DNA of 64,000 nucleotides from Isoetes taiwanensis (taxonomy: Eukaryota; Streptophyta; Lycopodiopsida; Isoetales; Isoetaceae): positions 17,769,781 to 17,833,780 of the forward strand of contig JAJEKV010000013.1 of assembly GCA_021234155.1 (NCBI GenBank), read 5' to 3'. Below, piece after piece: positions 1 to 12,154 of the stretch (the first letter of the stretch is position 1; each line of letters starts with the position of its first letter). The position numbers and the translations under genes are program-made. The notes below the pieces were generated by a model, which was not told the DNA's origin, searched no databases, and worked only from the letters and a program-made list of their open reading frames with translations.

Positions 1-544
1 TAGCATGATGAGCATCAACAAATTTGTTGTTATAAACATGGTCGAAATGACACATATGCCTGCATCATGAAATATAATGAATTGTCATGTAAAATTTGAG
101 GAGGAAAGATAATTATACCATTTGCCTTTCCAATGTTGTCCATAGTTCTGAATACAACTCTGATGGCAATAATAGCACACATGATAAAATAATTTAGCTC
201 GGGTATATGCACTTGTCCTCAAACTTTCTAGATGTGTGAATTGCTATAACTCTTGGGAAATAACCAAAATGCTTTAGCTTGCTTAATAATTTGGAAGGTG
301 ACAGAAATCATAACTTGATTTGCAATAATTGCAGCAGCAACTGCAACAACGAACATTGGTCAACAGAGAAGGCCTACAAAAAATGTTTAATAAAAGTGAG
401 GTTAAACACTTGGAGTAAGCTATATATAGCATAATAACAGGGGGTTCCAGGGGGGTTTAATAACAATTTCTGAAACCATAGACCATATATCCCTAAAATA
501 ATTGAATGGGTTGTTTTTAAAAAAAAAACATAGATTCAAGATAA
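1..544. other. AT-rich noncoding flank
   Basis: No reading frame here has recognisable protein character, and no paired structural repeat or RNA gene could be seen. Composition is AT-rich with a short A run near 520. It reads as ordinary intergenic DNA. Confidence 0.5.
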
Positions 545-760
545 AAAATAATCACATTAGCTCACTAGGTAATTGATTAAAGTAGTCTTATTAGAACATT
601 GAGTTATTTTAGTAGAGGTTCAAGCCCCCGTATTTCATATTCTAAAATCTTAGGCAAAGACGTATAGAGGTTCGAACATTGAGTTATTTTAGTAGAGGTT
701 CAAGCCTCCATATTTCATATTCTAAAATCTTAGGCAAAGACGTATAGAGGTTCGATATTC
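545..760 (+). repeat. SINE-like unit with tRNA-type boxes and an 80-bp tandem duplication
   Basis: A block that starts near 594 is repeated from 674 with a period of 80 bp and only a few mismatches, ending near 754. Upstream, TAGCTCACTAGG at about 558 resembles a pol III A box. GAGGTTCAAGCCC at about 616 matches the B-box consensus GGTTCRANNCC, and the second copy holds a one-base variant. This A/B arrangement is typical of tRNA-derived SINE heads. No complete cloverleaf, tail or target duplication was identified, so a relic SINE is an inference. Confidence 0.5.
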
Positions 761-950
761 CCTCAAAACCTTAGGCGAACTCGTGTTTCATATTTGAAAA
801 GCATAAGCGCCTCCAATCATAAATGACTATAAGTGAAAGGTGAGGTGCCCAGAGGCCCCAACATATGATCTGGGTCATAGGATCGACGAATCCGACGACT
901 GTGGTAGTCCAGGGTGCACCTCGTTTAGAATATGTAGCATAATAACAGGA

Positions 951-982
951 TAACAACAACAACAACAACAACAACAACAAAA

Positions 983-1038
<56 letters not shown>

Positions 1039-1049
1039 AACAACAACAT
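951..1049. repeat. (CAA)n(CGA)n compound microsatellite
   Basis: About ten CAA units run into roughly eighteen CGA units and return to CAA at about 1038-1048. Both strands give artificial homopolymer proteins (poly-Ser or poly-Val), which are not genes. The CGA core keeps a CpG in every unit. Confidence 0.95.
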
Positions 1050-2349
1050 GATAAAAACTAATCTCCAAAATAATAAGCTGAATACCTGGAATAGACTTAT
1101 AAAATGTGTCTGCTACATGTTCTGGATGCTTCATTCGACCTGATGTTTGTCCTATATATAAGCAGTCATGCATGCAGGATACATTAGGATACAATAATAC
1201 TGAGAAGGCAATCTGCATCATCCCAAGCTACGTACCTTAATCAATGTTCTACAATTTAGGTTCCTCGTAATATCAAAGAAATAACTTACCCAAACAGATG
1301 CAATAGGAAAATGGCCCACATCAGCAAACATAGCTTCGATCCCTGGTGATATATGCATTGTACATCAGAACATGCTAACAACTGCTATAAATTATGCAGA
1401 TATCGTTCCTTTAAGTGAAATCCAAACTTGTCATTTATTTAATTTGAAATAGTAATAAGTGTACATCTGGTTGAATGCTTTGAGGTCACGTGGATTATAT
1501 TTTAAAATGTTATGGATTCGAATTAATCCAATGAAAAGACCAAATGAATATTGGTGTTGCAAACATGAATCCAACTTTGTCTGTGCCAAAGCGCAGAACG
1601 AGAAAGCGTGCTAAAGAATAATAACTGACAGAATCACCACATCTGTTATATGGGCAAAAACCATCTAAATTAGTAGAAAATAAGACAATAGTTTCTTAGA
1701 AATGACATTGATTCTTAGAAATGACATTGAGGTTGGCAAGAGAGTACTTTGGCCTAGAGATGTTGCTTTAAGATTAATTCCTTGAATACCTGACCTAACT
1801 GCATACAATCAACCACAATACATGTAACATGAAATCACGTCCATAAACCACCAAATTTTCACACCTAAAGAGTGCATCATGGCACATAAAAAATGAGAAT
1901 CTGGTTTGCATAATAGTTGTTCGTTTGAGCATCCTTCAGGGCTTAAGAGCCGGATAGACCGTATGAACAGCAGCAAAGGGTGTTGTGTAGCAACAATAGT
2001 GACCGGTAGATTGGTAAATTACTGGCAATATGCAGGTTGGATCAGTTTCTAGAATATTCTAGGCATATACTATAACATGGAAATATGTTGGAAACCCACA
2101 CGAGAGTTTTGCCCTTCTAGGGGCAACTCAAAAACACGGAACTCTGAACCTCTAGAAACCCGGGTTAAATGAGAGCCTAATCTTACATTTTAATCGAAGT
2201 TGACTAGAGTCAAGGTCAAGGAGCAAATTGCGGACAGCCGAGCAAAAAGAAACAGCCACGGTTGGACCAATCAGATTATGCCTTCTACTCTGAGGAAACA
2301 GCCAAATTATTGAACACATTTCTAGAACTAGGGAGGCCGGACCAGCACA
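1050..2349. other. 5' flank of the isomerase gene
   Basis: This AT-rich stretch has no convincing gene. It presumably includes the promoter and 5' UTR of the downstream isomerase gene, but no single TATA box or transcription start can be defended. A short duplicated phrase (TTCTTAGAAATGACATTGA) occurs twice around 1690-1730. Confidence 0.45.
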
Positions 2350-4962
2350 ATGATCATGGCGTCTTGTCCCCTCGATCAAACTTCCAGAGCTTCAATGTCT
2401 TCAGCTTGTTCTGCTCGTTTACTAAGTGTACAGGAAACTAGATTCGACTGGGAATGTACCAGATTAGGCTCTGCCTCTGGTAATTTGTATCAAGTTGGGA
2501 AATGTTATCTTAGGAAGCCATCGGCACAGGGTCGGTTACATTACAATGCTCAAATCAGCCGACCAGCTGTTATAGAAGCAAGTTCTCCATCTCCAACTCC
2601 GCCATCAGGTTTGTGGGTTTATGTTTGTTATTGCATGCATGCCTTATAGTGTACAGTCTATGTCTCTATACAGCATCTGCATGTCCTTAATGTGTACATA
2701 CAGGACTCGATTGGGATACATAGATGATGTGTGTATGTGTTGGATAAGAGTTACTTGATCTCCACCATGGCATATTCTTAAGACAGCCCAGTTTTCAGCT
2801 AGGAGCATCCAGCTTGAATAGTTCCATGTAGCCTCCCCATCAAAGTACATGAGACATAGCAGTCTTCATGGGTATCACATTGATAATTTGAAGGAATTAT
2901 AGGTTTTGACCATTTGTACCTAGATACATGTAATGCAGGCTAATTTATCATAATGATGGTGGCTACATTAGGAATTAACATGATTGTTTTGGGTCAGTGG
3001 TTGATCCAAATTTGCAGGATTCAATGAAACGAGCTGTTGCCAAAAAGGCAGTGGAGTTAGTGAAGCCGGGCATGGTTGTAGGTCTCGGCACAGGCAGTAC
3101 ATCATCGATGGCAATAGAAGAACTGGGAAAGCTTATATCGCAGGGAAAGGCATGACTACTCAATATTGGCTCTCTTGTTTTTTTTCTGAACCATGATTTA
3201 TGCTACTGCTTCTTATGCATTATATCCATGTGATTTTGTGCAATGTTCTATGCAGCTAAAAGATGTAGTTGGTGTTGGAACTAGCTATCAATCGCGAATA
3301 TTGGCACGGCAGTTTGGAGTAAAGACGGTAATAATTCCACATTGTAGTAAATAGTCTTCTTCTAAGTAACCTTCACATGTAACATAACTTTCAGGTTGAT
3401 TTAAATGATGTGAATGCAATTGACATTGCATTTGATGGGGCTGACGAGGTTCATGCATCCATGAACCTTATCAAGGTATTGTTATATATGATGGGGATGT
3501 CTTTTACAACTGATTTTATGGTTCTAAAACGTGCTGGACAATATGCAGGGTGGTGGTGCAGCACATACTATGGAAAAGGTAAATAAGCCTACCTGTTTAG
3601 CAACGTGTACTGACCAAATTTGACTATGCTCCTCATCCTTTATTATGTGGAACAGTCTGATTAACTTTTTCATGTAGTAATTAGAACACTTCTGGGGTTG
3701 GATAATACAATGCCACATTACTCATTAATGTTTTGTAAGCGTTTGCATTTTCACAAAAACATAGGTTATCTTGAGGGGTAGTTTGTATATCTTTCTTGGT
3801 AATGTCTTGGCATGAAGTATGTTATCTGTGTTTTGCAGGTTGTTGATGCAATGGCAAAGAAATGTGTTATCCTGGCAGATCAGTCAAAAGTGGTTTCGGA
3901 GCTGGGGCTTACCTTTCCTGTCCCAGTCAGTATTCTTTCTTGTTATAGATATATTGCATAAGCTCACTGGCAGCCTCGTCTTGCAGGCTTATTATGCTTA
4001 TCCCTTTTTTCTTTAGACTATTTAGAAATTTTGAATGCACAGTTTTGTGCAGATATTTTTTACCATAGCTTGAAGCCCTTTTTAAGCTAAGTATGCTCTT
4101 CATTTTTTCAGGTCGAAGTCCTTCCCTTTGCCATTTCCCCAGTTTTACGAGCCTTGGTTGGCCTTGGTGGAGGTAGTACACATCTTGCGAGTTCTCTTCA
4201 TTTCTGGGGATATCAAATGAAAAGGTTTTAAAGGTTGTTCTAGTTCTAGCATAGTAAGGTGGGGGGGTAAGGCAAGTAGAGACATTTAATTGATCAATTA
4301 AGTGTAAAGAATTAGATATGGTTTTCAAAACTGACCTACGTTGCTTGTGTTATGTCGCAACTTAGATTGAAGATTGGCTGCCAATCTTTTGTTAAATATG
4401 TTTACAGCTGATCATTAGGCAAAGTTAAATGGAATATCCACAGATTGTATTTAAGATGTTTATCACATGAGATTCTTAAGTTCTTGTTGACCTGCAGTAC
4501 CTGAAATCAGAAGCGCACTAAGGAAAGATGGACCCGTTATTACAGACTTGGGTCATATGGTTATTGATGTCAGGTTAGTTGCATGCTTGGTTGTTTCTTG
4601 TCGGACAATATCCATTATTTCCTTTGCAGGTTCCCTGAAGGCATAAAAGATCCAGCTGAGCTAGAAAAGTCTATAAACATGATTCCAGGTGTTATTGAAA
4701 ATGGTATGTCTCAGACGGTCATTATTAGATTAATCTTACCTCTTGAGATTTACAACTAGATATCTATGCATGATCCCATTATGGCATATTCTAGATTATG
4801 CAATTAAATTCTACCATATTTGTTTCATGTTTGCGTTTTGTTGTAGGCCTCTTCATCGGAATTGCGGATTCAGTTTTGGTTGCTACGCATGATGGTGGTG
4901 ATATTCACGTTATAGAGCTTGCAGAATTTGTCAAAACTTTGGAAAGTACCAAGGAAAGTTGA
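2350..4962 (+). CDS. RPI: Ribose-5-phosphate isomerase A, plastid-targeted, ten exons
   Basis: This enzyme interconverts ribose 5-phosphate and ribulose 5-phosphate in the pentose phosphate pathway and Calvin cycle. Exons that join in frame: 2350-2608, 2998-3149, 3256-3327, 3395-3475, 3549-3578, 3839-3925, 4112-4172, 4498-4573, 4630-4703 and 4847-4962, giving 335 residues. Residues 1 to about 90 are rich in Ser, Ala and Arg and poor in acidic residues, like a chloroplast transit peptide. The RpiA fold follows: phosphate-loop GTGST (117-121), DGADE (D175, D178), K188 of KGGGAAH and E197, matching the E. coli catalytic set D81, D84, K94 and E103. Exon 5 is only 30 nt. Intron 2 starts with GC, the others with GT. 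ATG codons at 2350 and 2356 are both possible starts; the second has better context. In style the enzyme is close to cyanobacterial RpiA. The family call is firm; subcellular targeting and the first splice junction are inferred. Confidence 0.9.
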
Positions 4963-5011
4963 AGTCATCTCCACGGTGTCCATCTGCATTGGATGATTAC
5001 CTACCTCCAGG

Positions 5012-5254
5012 GTAAAAATACCTAGTCATTTGTTCATTACTTTTTGATTTTGTTCATCACTTAGCTCACTCAAATTTAGGATCTGCTAGTTGGGCTTAAG
5101 GGACATTGAGGATGCTGTCATTTTTTTGCAATGTGTGTAAGATTTAAGGGTGGACAATAGGTCGTGATGAGTACAAACTAGAGTTTACTAGCCATATATT
5201 AGAGTTGTTTTGGGAAAACTACATACCTTTATTTCCTTATTGCTTTGGTCACAG
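5012..5254 (+). other. RPI: Possible 3' UTR intron of the isomerase gene
   Basis: Fifty bases after the stop codon a donor-like CAGG|GTAAAA occurs. A pyrimidine-rich stretch ending TCACAG|GTACC follows at 5254. The spacing (243 bp) matches the other introns of this gene. It could also simply be untranscribed flank, and only transcript data can decide. Confidence 0.3.
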
Positions 5255-5639
5255 GTACCTGCCGGATCACTTTGTGGAAGTTCGGAATGCATGAAATGCA
5301 TGCACCTCGTGCATTATAAATTTTGCCAAACAATACCGGGAGCCTTATTAAAGTTCGTTCAGAAGCTAATTCCTTGAGTATTATAGTTTTACAAGAAATG
5401 CTGACCATTATTCCCCGGACTGCATAATTCATATGTAATAATGTGGTCATAAAGACTGCAAAAAGTGGAGTGAACACTATATTGAGCACTAAAATGCAAG
5501 TTTTTTACAAGAATACTTAATCAGAATGAAAGGTTTTGGGAGAATTATCTCCACACCTCGAGGCATTTATCTTTGTTCAAACATGGAGAAGCTTCACTAA
5601 TTTAAATGGAGGGAGCAAATTGTCCATTTTCTGAGCTAT
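5255..5639. other. Downstream flank of the isomerase gene
   Basis: AT-rich sequence without recognisable coding content separates the gene from the GC-richer LINE A, which starts near 5640. It may include the last part of the 3' UTR. Confidence 0.4.
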
Positions 5640-7001
5640 TTCCCCTTATCGAACGAGCTTTCCGTCGGTGTATGATTTGTATGGTGTTTCCCCTGTTTTA
5701 GTCGACGGAATCCACCTGACAGTCCCGGCCCTCTATGGCCACCCCTGACAGCATGCATGCGTTGAAGAAAAGAGCCCGCAATTTGGATACCTCGGCCCCA
5801 TCGAAAGGTGTATCGTAAAGGCCGAGGCAATCGTGGTTGTACAGAACGTGGCGGTTCCCTCGGGGCAAAGCCGGCAAGCTTGGAGGCATCACGTGACAAT
5901 TTGCCGTGGGTCTGCGCCAAGCGGCTTCTCCAACGAAGGAGCCTAATTTCCCTGTGGAAGTTAGGCTTGGGGATTATGATTGCGGGGGAGCCCAAAAGGT
6001 CGATGACCGATAAGAGAGGAGATACAAGCAACAACGCAGCCTAGTCAGGAGATGGGGCACCGCTTTGGATAAGGTCCACCAAAGAATGGATGGAAGACAT
6101 GGCGCAAGTTACCGGGCCGACATGAAGGTTGCTCCGCCAGATTGTACAAGTCACAAGCATGGCTGGTGGGATAGATGCTAAGGAAAAGGATGTGGAAGCG
6201 GCATGGGCGTGCTCCATTCCTTGATGAAGCAAAAGCGCAAAGCAGAGATGTCGTGAAGATGCTCACATATAGAGAACCATATGGCCCACTTGCAGCCAAG
6301 AGATGCGGGACAATGGAGGTGCAACGAAGTCCCGAGTACACCACAAGCCGTCGCACCAAAGCACCCCATACCGCAGGCCGAGGTGGCTCAGTGAATCAGC
6401 GGTACTGCGGAGGAGCAAGACATCCGCACTTCAACCTTATTACAGCGGGGATTGCCTGAGGAGGAGCAAGGCAGGATTTGCCAGGTAAGCTTACCACCCC
6501 GGTATTTTGCAAAGCTCCAATTACAGATTTGGTTATCAAGAGTCCAATCGGGAAGCCTGAGGACCGAAAGCATGAGACCTCGGCTAGTTAAGTTTGCAGC
6601 CTTTGGATTGGGAGGCAAAATCTTTGTTGTTGCAACGCACTGGGCCGCTTGAAAGGTACGCCCATATACCCGATCTCGATCTCACGCCACCGCGAACAAC
6701 GGAAAGAAGCCAAGAGTTGGTCAAGATAAGAGAGATTCGGCTGCCGAGAGGTCGGCCGGGTTTGGTTAATGGCAAGATGAAGGTATATGTGCCTCCTCGC
6801 CGCATTGAGGCAAAAGATTCCACGGTAACAGCCGTCGCCGAGGCGAGCGGTCCAGGCATCGTGCCGTGCGCCGGAGGGGCGGATTGAGGCCTTCCACCAT
6901 CGCAAAGACATCCATCGTGGTCCCCGAAAGCAAGTTGCCCGAAGTTATTCCAACCACGAAAGATCCTCGCAGATGGGTCCACAAACCCGAAGATAGGGAA
7001 A

Positions 7002-8200
7002 GTGTCTTCGCATTCTTTCCGGAATTGTGGGGGCTTCAAAGTGGGCGTATGGGCAAAGGGGTTTGAATGGGATCGCGACGGACATGGACATCGCCTTCTT
7101 CGGCAGGAGACATGGGAGTATGAAGGGCATCGATTGCCGATATCTCGAGGATATCGCAAGATTTCTCACTTGCTAATGAGCCATGGCGACGCGGGTAACG
7201 GTGGAGCGGGCTTGCTACTTTAGGGACGCTTTAGCATGCAAGATCACACTTCGTCCGGGATGCATTTAATCGCTACATGTGGGTAATGGTATTAGAGCCC
7301 CGGTCATGTCCCATTGTTTCTTGCTAGTCGCTACATTCCCCATGCGTGCTCTAAGTTCTACGGTACATGATGCGCAACACGTGATGTCCGTGATGTCCGT
7401 ATAGGGATCTGATGATGACATAGACCGCTATAGACAAAGCGGGGATGTGTGTTTTTGCTTGGAGATTTCAATGCCGTCAGTCGGCTTGATTCTGATCGGT
7501 GACCTTCAAGGTGACGATAATGTCGATCCGCTTTGGCTTGAGCGGCCGCTATTCAAAGATACACGGCACTCCCAGGATATGGTGGCTAGACCATTTAAGG
7601 CATTTGGTCCAGCTGTCGGGTTTTTGACATGGTAATTTGTAATGGTATCGCGTGATGGCCACACTCGGGGGTGTTACTTGCGGGGAGTGATAGGCGGTGA
7701 TGGGGGGAGCTGGTGTGTTGGATTACCTTCTGCCCCTCTGAGCAAGACTTGACATGGTTACACACTTCTCCATTGGCACAAGCTGGGGGATGAGGAGGTT
7801 TTTATGCATCATTACCCGCTTTATGTCCGTCAATTGGGAGCACTCAATAGTGGAGACACCGCGAAGGGGGCATGGAGGGTTACCGCACATCCCACGCCAT
7901 CTCCGGCAGGACGTATGAACTGTGGTTGGTGCGCGGGAGTTTCTGAGGGGTTTGATAGCTTCTACACACCGCAAGAGGATTGTGCATGGCTGGTGAGGGC
8001 GCCGCTTGCGTACCGCCGAGGCTTCCTTTGTAGATGAAGGGCCCTCCAAGGAGGACACCGCAGACATTTTCCGAGAACCCGCGGGTTTGATGTCGATTGC
8101 AAGGCTCCAAAGAGCCGGGCCATCGGTCATAGATCCACGATTGCGCCACAGTCCCGCAAGACTATAAGCTCTTCCTAAAAGCCAAGAAGGGGAGAGATAC
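7002..8200 (+). pseudogene. LINE A endonuclease remnant
   Basis: Shifting frames give fragments of an APE-type endonuclease. At 7105-7130 they match the METWEHxGHR segment of LINE B, and GDFNA at 7461-7475 is the conserved metal-site motif. Frameshifts separate these pieces, so no functional nuclease can be made. Confidence 0.65.
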
Positions 8201-8779
8201 ATGGCGTAAAACCGGGAGCTCGCTTGACATGCTTATGGCGAGCCAAAAGCTTTTGGCGAAGGTGTTATACAAGAAGCGCCGGTGGTGGCGGTAATGTAAG
8301 TGTGGAGCAATGGATGCACCGCTTGCGGGAGTTATATGACCCCGAGGAGCTAATGCCGGGGTCCCGTGATCGTAGGAGAGGTCTTTGCGGCGCCGGAGGA
8401 TGTCAGCTGAGGTCTCGTGCATCCGGGCGAATGGCAAGGCAAAGGATTTTCTGGGGGCTGCAGGCCGAAATAAGGAAGTGGGGTGGCCCATCTCAGGTAG
8501 GGCCCCCGGCGGTGATCATTAACCGGCTCTGGCGAGGGCCTCCCAGAGTGGATGGTTAGTAAGGTTGTTCTGTTCATAAAGGCGGTATCTGGATGAGCCG
8601 GGCGATGCAGGATGATTATGGTAGCTTCGGCCTGTTTGCAAAGCTCTTGGCGAGGGTGGTGGAGAAGAAACTCACTAAGTGGGCGAGGAGGCGGGGTGCG
8701 GGAATTGGGCGGCGGGCTTCGCCCGCCCGGCTCACTCCCTAACCAAACCATATCTTCACTTTGAAGTGTTGATGGAGGC

Positions 8780-9250
8780 AAGCACGCAATGACGAGACTT
8801 GTATTGCTGCTTTGTAGATTTTAAGGCGCATATGATACCGTCCCAGAGACATCGTGGCGCAGGTTGCAAAATTGCGAGTTCCACGGGAGTTGCGGAATGT
8901 GGTGCACCGGCTTTATGATGGATTTTATCTTTGCGGCCTTATGAAGATGTTGGTAGCTAGCACTATGGGAGTTAGCGGCTGCCCGTTGTCTCCAACGCTT
9001 TTGGGTTGTACATTGATAGCTTGGAGGCGTGGATGCGGCACCATGGGGAGCGAGGGTGCAATTATCGTCGCGACCTCGTGGGCGGTTACTATATGCGGAT
9101 GATGTAGCTTTGCTAGCCCAATACCGGCCGGCCCGGTATCGGCAACATTTGGATGCCCCGATGGGTTACGTGAGGCAACGAGGAATGACGGTGAACTTGC
9201 ACAAAACTAAGCTTCTCGCGATCCCGTCCTCCTAACACCCTATCTGGAGT
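8780..9250 (+). pseudogene. LINE A reverse transcriptase remnant
   Basis: Fragments in several frames read FDFKxAYDTVP (about 8816-8845), then GCPLSPTLxGxYID (about 8970-9020) and LYADDVALLAQ (9089-9121). These are the palm motifs of a LINE reverse transcriptase. The catalytic YADD is intact, but frames change at least three times across the domain. Confidence 0.75.
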
Positions 9251-10938
9251 TATAATTACGGGGGACGACGAAGTGGAGATGGTGCGAGCTTCAAGTATCC
9301 GGGAATTGATTTCACTACTAACATCGTGGGATGAGTGTGTGGAGAGGAGAGCGGTCAGTTTGGAAGGCTTTATATGCAAAAAAAGCGTGTTGCCGGATAG
9401 ATCTCTCAGGATCGGGCGAGGAGAGCTGTATTTAGAGCTTTGGTCGAGTATTTGCCGCTATATGGGGTGGAGGTTTGAGGCCAAGCAGGTTAGCAAAAAT
9501 ACATGGGATAGGTTGGAAAGGGTGCGTAAAAGCTTTCTTGACATATAGCTTGGGAGTGAAGGACACCGCATCGTGCATCGATTTTGTTGTATGAGCGGGG
9601 TTCCGCCTTTTGACGATACGCTATCGCCTTGAACATCTTACTTGCTTCCATAAGGTGGATGGGATGGATGAGCATCGCTTGCCCCCTAATGTGGTTGTTA
9701 AGGAGGCCCCCCTGGGGTTGAAGAGGGTATGGCACGAGCACCTTGTAAGGGATGGTTTAGGAGGTGGTCTATGGATTACCAGAATGGTGGTAAGATTACG
9801 ATCTCATGATGAAGAATGGGCAATTGGATGCGGGCTATGCTGCCACCCCGTGGGATGCCTCTACTCTTGCAAAGCCCAAGGCAGAGCACTATCACGCTCC
9901 AGATTAATCCCGCCTTGAGCATGGACCCCATCGGTGCTTGAAAGCACACATCTCGGTGAAGAAACGGAGAGCTATTGCTGCCATAAGGGCGGGTTCCCAT
10001 TACCTCGTAATTGAAACAGTCATTTGGGGGGTGAATGGCGGTGCAGGATTGAGGGAGGAAAGGATATGTCGGTGTTGTGAGATGCGTGATAGAGGATGAG
10101 CACCATGCCCTCCGGCCGGTGCCCGGCGATATGCCCATGTCCGGCGGTGCACTAATCTTAGATGCTCGACATAACGCTACATCGCCATTGCATCACCTAT
10201 GGTAGCTGGCGGGAGCTTACATCCCAGAGATTTCGGCCCGTCGGACTTGCTCTTGCGGGGCATGGTATTTGAAAGCCCTCGCTGGGTTTTTCCTCCCAAG
10301 TGGGGGGTTTTTCATCCTAAAGAGTAGGGTTCCTCTTGTCTGATTATATTGTTTGTTTTTGGTGTTGGGGTTTTGGCTTTTTGCACGTTTCTCGCATGTA
10401 CCGTCTCATAGGCCCTCGGCCTCAGTGGACGTTAAAAATAAACTTCCTTCCTTCCTTCCTTCCTATAAATATTTAGAATATACTAATTTTGCAAACGTTT
10501 TATAGAGCTACAGGAGTAATTATAATCAATACAATTAATTGTAGCCAGCACTTTAAACAATGAGTGAACATCATATAGAGAAATGGCCCCAATCTGAAAA
10601 TTCCACACTTAACAAAGATCGAAACAAGGTACTAATGCAAAGAGGGTCATATTCATGGCAGCTACAATACTATGGTTCCAGTACTCCCCTCAGGGTGCTG
10701 CTGTCACATCTGCTACTCGGGCTCCTAGAGCTGCTGCTGCACCCAATGTTGAAGTTGATCTTTGAGACCATCGCTCCCTCTCTCGCGCCATTCGCCAAGA
10801 TGCACCGCGTCTGTCATCCCTCGGGACTCGGCTTTGTTGTTTTCAGCAAGCTGCTTACTACTCTCTGTTGCTCTGCATAGCACACATTGATCTTCGCCCT
10901 TGGTGCACCGCTAACCCACTATCAAATAGGGACAGTGC

Positions 10939-11752
10939 TTGTATATGGTTTCCTGGAATTGCAGGGACTTCCCTTGGCAGAAAGAAGATAGTCTCAATTC
11001 CATTGCTGTAGATATGGATATCATCTTCCTTATGGAAACTTGGGAACACGTTGGGCACCGGATAGCAAACTTAACAGGATATCAGCACTACTCATTTCTC
11101 AATGAGTGCACGGGCAAATGGGGACATGGGGGTGCCACCTGTTACTACCGCACAAACTTGGCACCATTAGTTTCATTGCGTAATTGACATATCATTTGTT
11201 ACCTCCGGGTCCAAGTGCGTGAACCGCGGTCGGTGGCAGTTTCTTCCTTTGACAAACATGCTACTTTCTACACGCAGAGTCCAACTTTTACCGCTACAAC
11301 ACAGATGTGGATAGGATGGATCCGTATGCCAATCTATATAATGACATACAACAGTGCAGGCACTTGGGCATATTTGTGCTACTAGGAGACTTCAATGCAT
11401 GCACAGGAATAGAACAACTCACGAAGTTTGACCCGTTGCCAGAAGACATCCTGCAGCTCCGCCCTGCAGAGACTGCTTGGCCATAAGCATCAGCCGATGG
11501 CCCACATCAGATCACATGACATGGCCATCAATTGCTTTAGATGTGCAGCATCTTTGATTTAGTCATATGCAATGGTTTGGCGCAGTGGCCTTTATCTGCC
11601 GGCTACATCTGCAGGCAGGAAAATCAGGGATGCGGCTTCAGTGTTGTGGATTACGTGATGGTGGCTGAACAAGATCTAGACCTTATTAGCCAGCTCCGAG
11701 TAGAAGAGACTGACTCGAATCACCAACCACTTTTTCTCCAAGTGGATTGACA
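10939..11752 (+). pseudogene. LINE B AP endonuclease (broken)
   Basis: The first open piece (10939-11187) begins MVSWNCRDF, the usual start of a LINE endonuclease, and contains METWEHVGHR. GDFNACTG follows at 11385-11408 after a frameshift. A further piece (11541-11750) reads FDLVICNGLAQW and ends with SNHQPLF, where active enzymes have SDH. The Asp-to-Asn change would remove a catalytic residue. LINE C keeps SDH at the same place. Confidence 0.8.
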
Positions 11753-12154
11753 GTCTGTTCGGAACACTGATCCAACCACCCCTCCCCCCCAACAACTGCA
11801 GCTGGATTACGACTGCGCGGTGACTTATGCCCAAATGCTAATGCGACCTGAAACTTCTGCGAGCTCTTCACGCTCTGACGGCCCGACCGGTTGGTCACGT
11901 GGTTTATGATTGCGAGAGAAATGCTTTGGTAGAAGCCGCCGTGATAAGATCTCGTGATCTACAACCTTCCCCCGTAACGAGTGGTTTGATGATGAATGTA
12001 GGGAGCTCAAGCGCTGGCTTCGACAGGTCACTGACCCTGCCCTGCGCCCAGCGATCAAACAATACCGTCTTTTCGTGAAAGGAAAGAAAGCCAGATATAT
12101 TGCAGAGCATCAAAGGGAAATGTTTTACCCACTAGTGAGGCTTTTCAGAACATT

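Larger units (their letters stand above)
5640..10465 (+). mobile_element. LINE A, decayed non-LTR retrotransposon
   Basis: A GC-rich, CpG-containing block reads on the + strand as a non-LTR retrotransposon broken by many indels. In order: an unclear ORF1-like region (about 5700-7000), an AP-endonuclease domain (ETWEYEGHRLP near 7110, GDFNA at 7461-7475), reverse transcriptase (8780-9250, YADD at 9092-9103) and a cysteine-rich C-terminus with CRCC near 10060. The 3' end has the motif CATAGGCC...GTGGACGTTAAAAA shared with LINEs B, C and D, followed by a (CTTC)n tail at about 10443-10465. The 5' boundary is set only by the change in composition. Decay is mostly by insertion and deletion, and no frame is intact for more than about 200 codons. 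Confidence 0.8.

Noticed and set aside
771-1221. Open frames encoding poly-Ser or poly-Val
   Set aside because: They are translations of the (CAA)n(CGA)n microsatellite and have no other protein character.
2350-4962. Bacterial contamination as the source of the cyanobacterial-style isomerase
   Set aside because: Nine spliceosomal introns with in-frame junctions and a transit-peptide-like N-terminus show a nuclear plant gene.
5698-6990. Multiple overlapping open frames on both strands
   Set aside because: This is the GC-rich 5' part of LINE A, where few stops occur by chance; no frame shows a recognisable domain.
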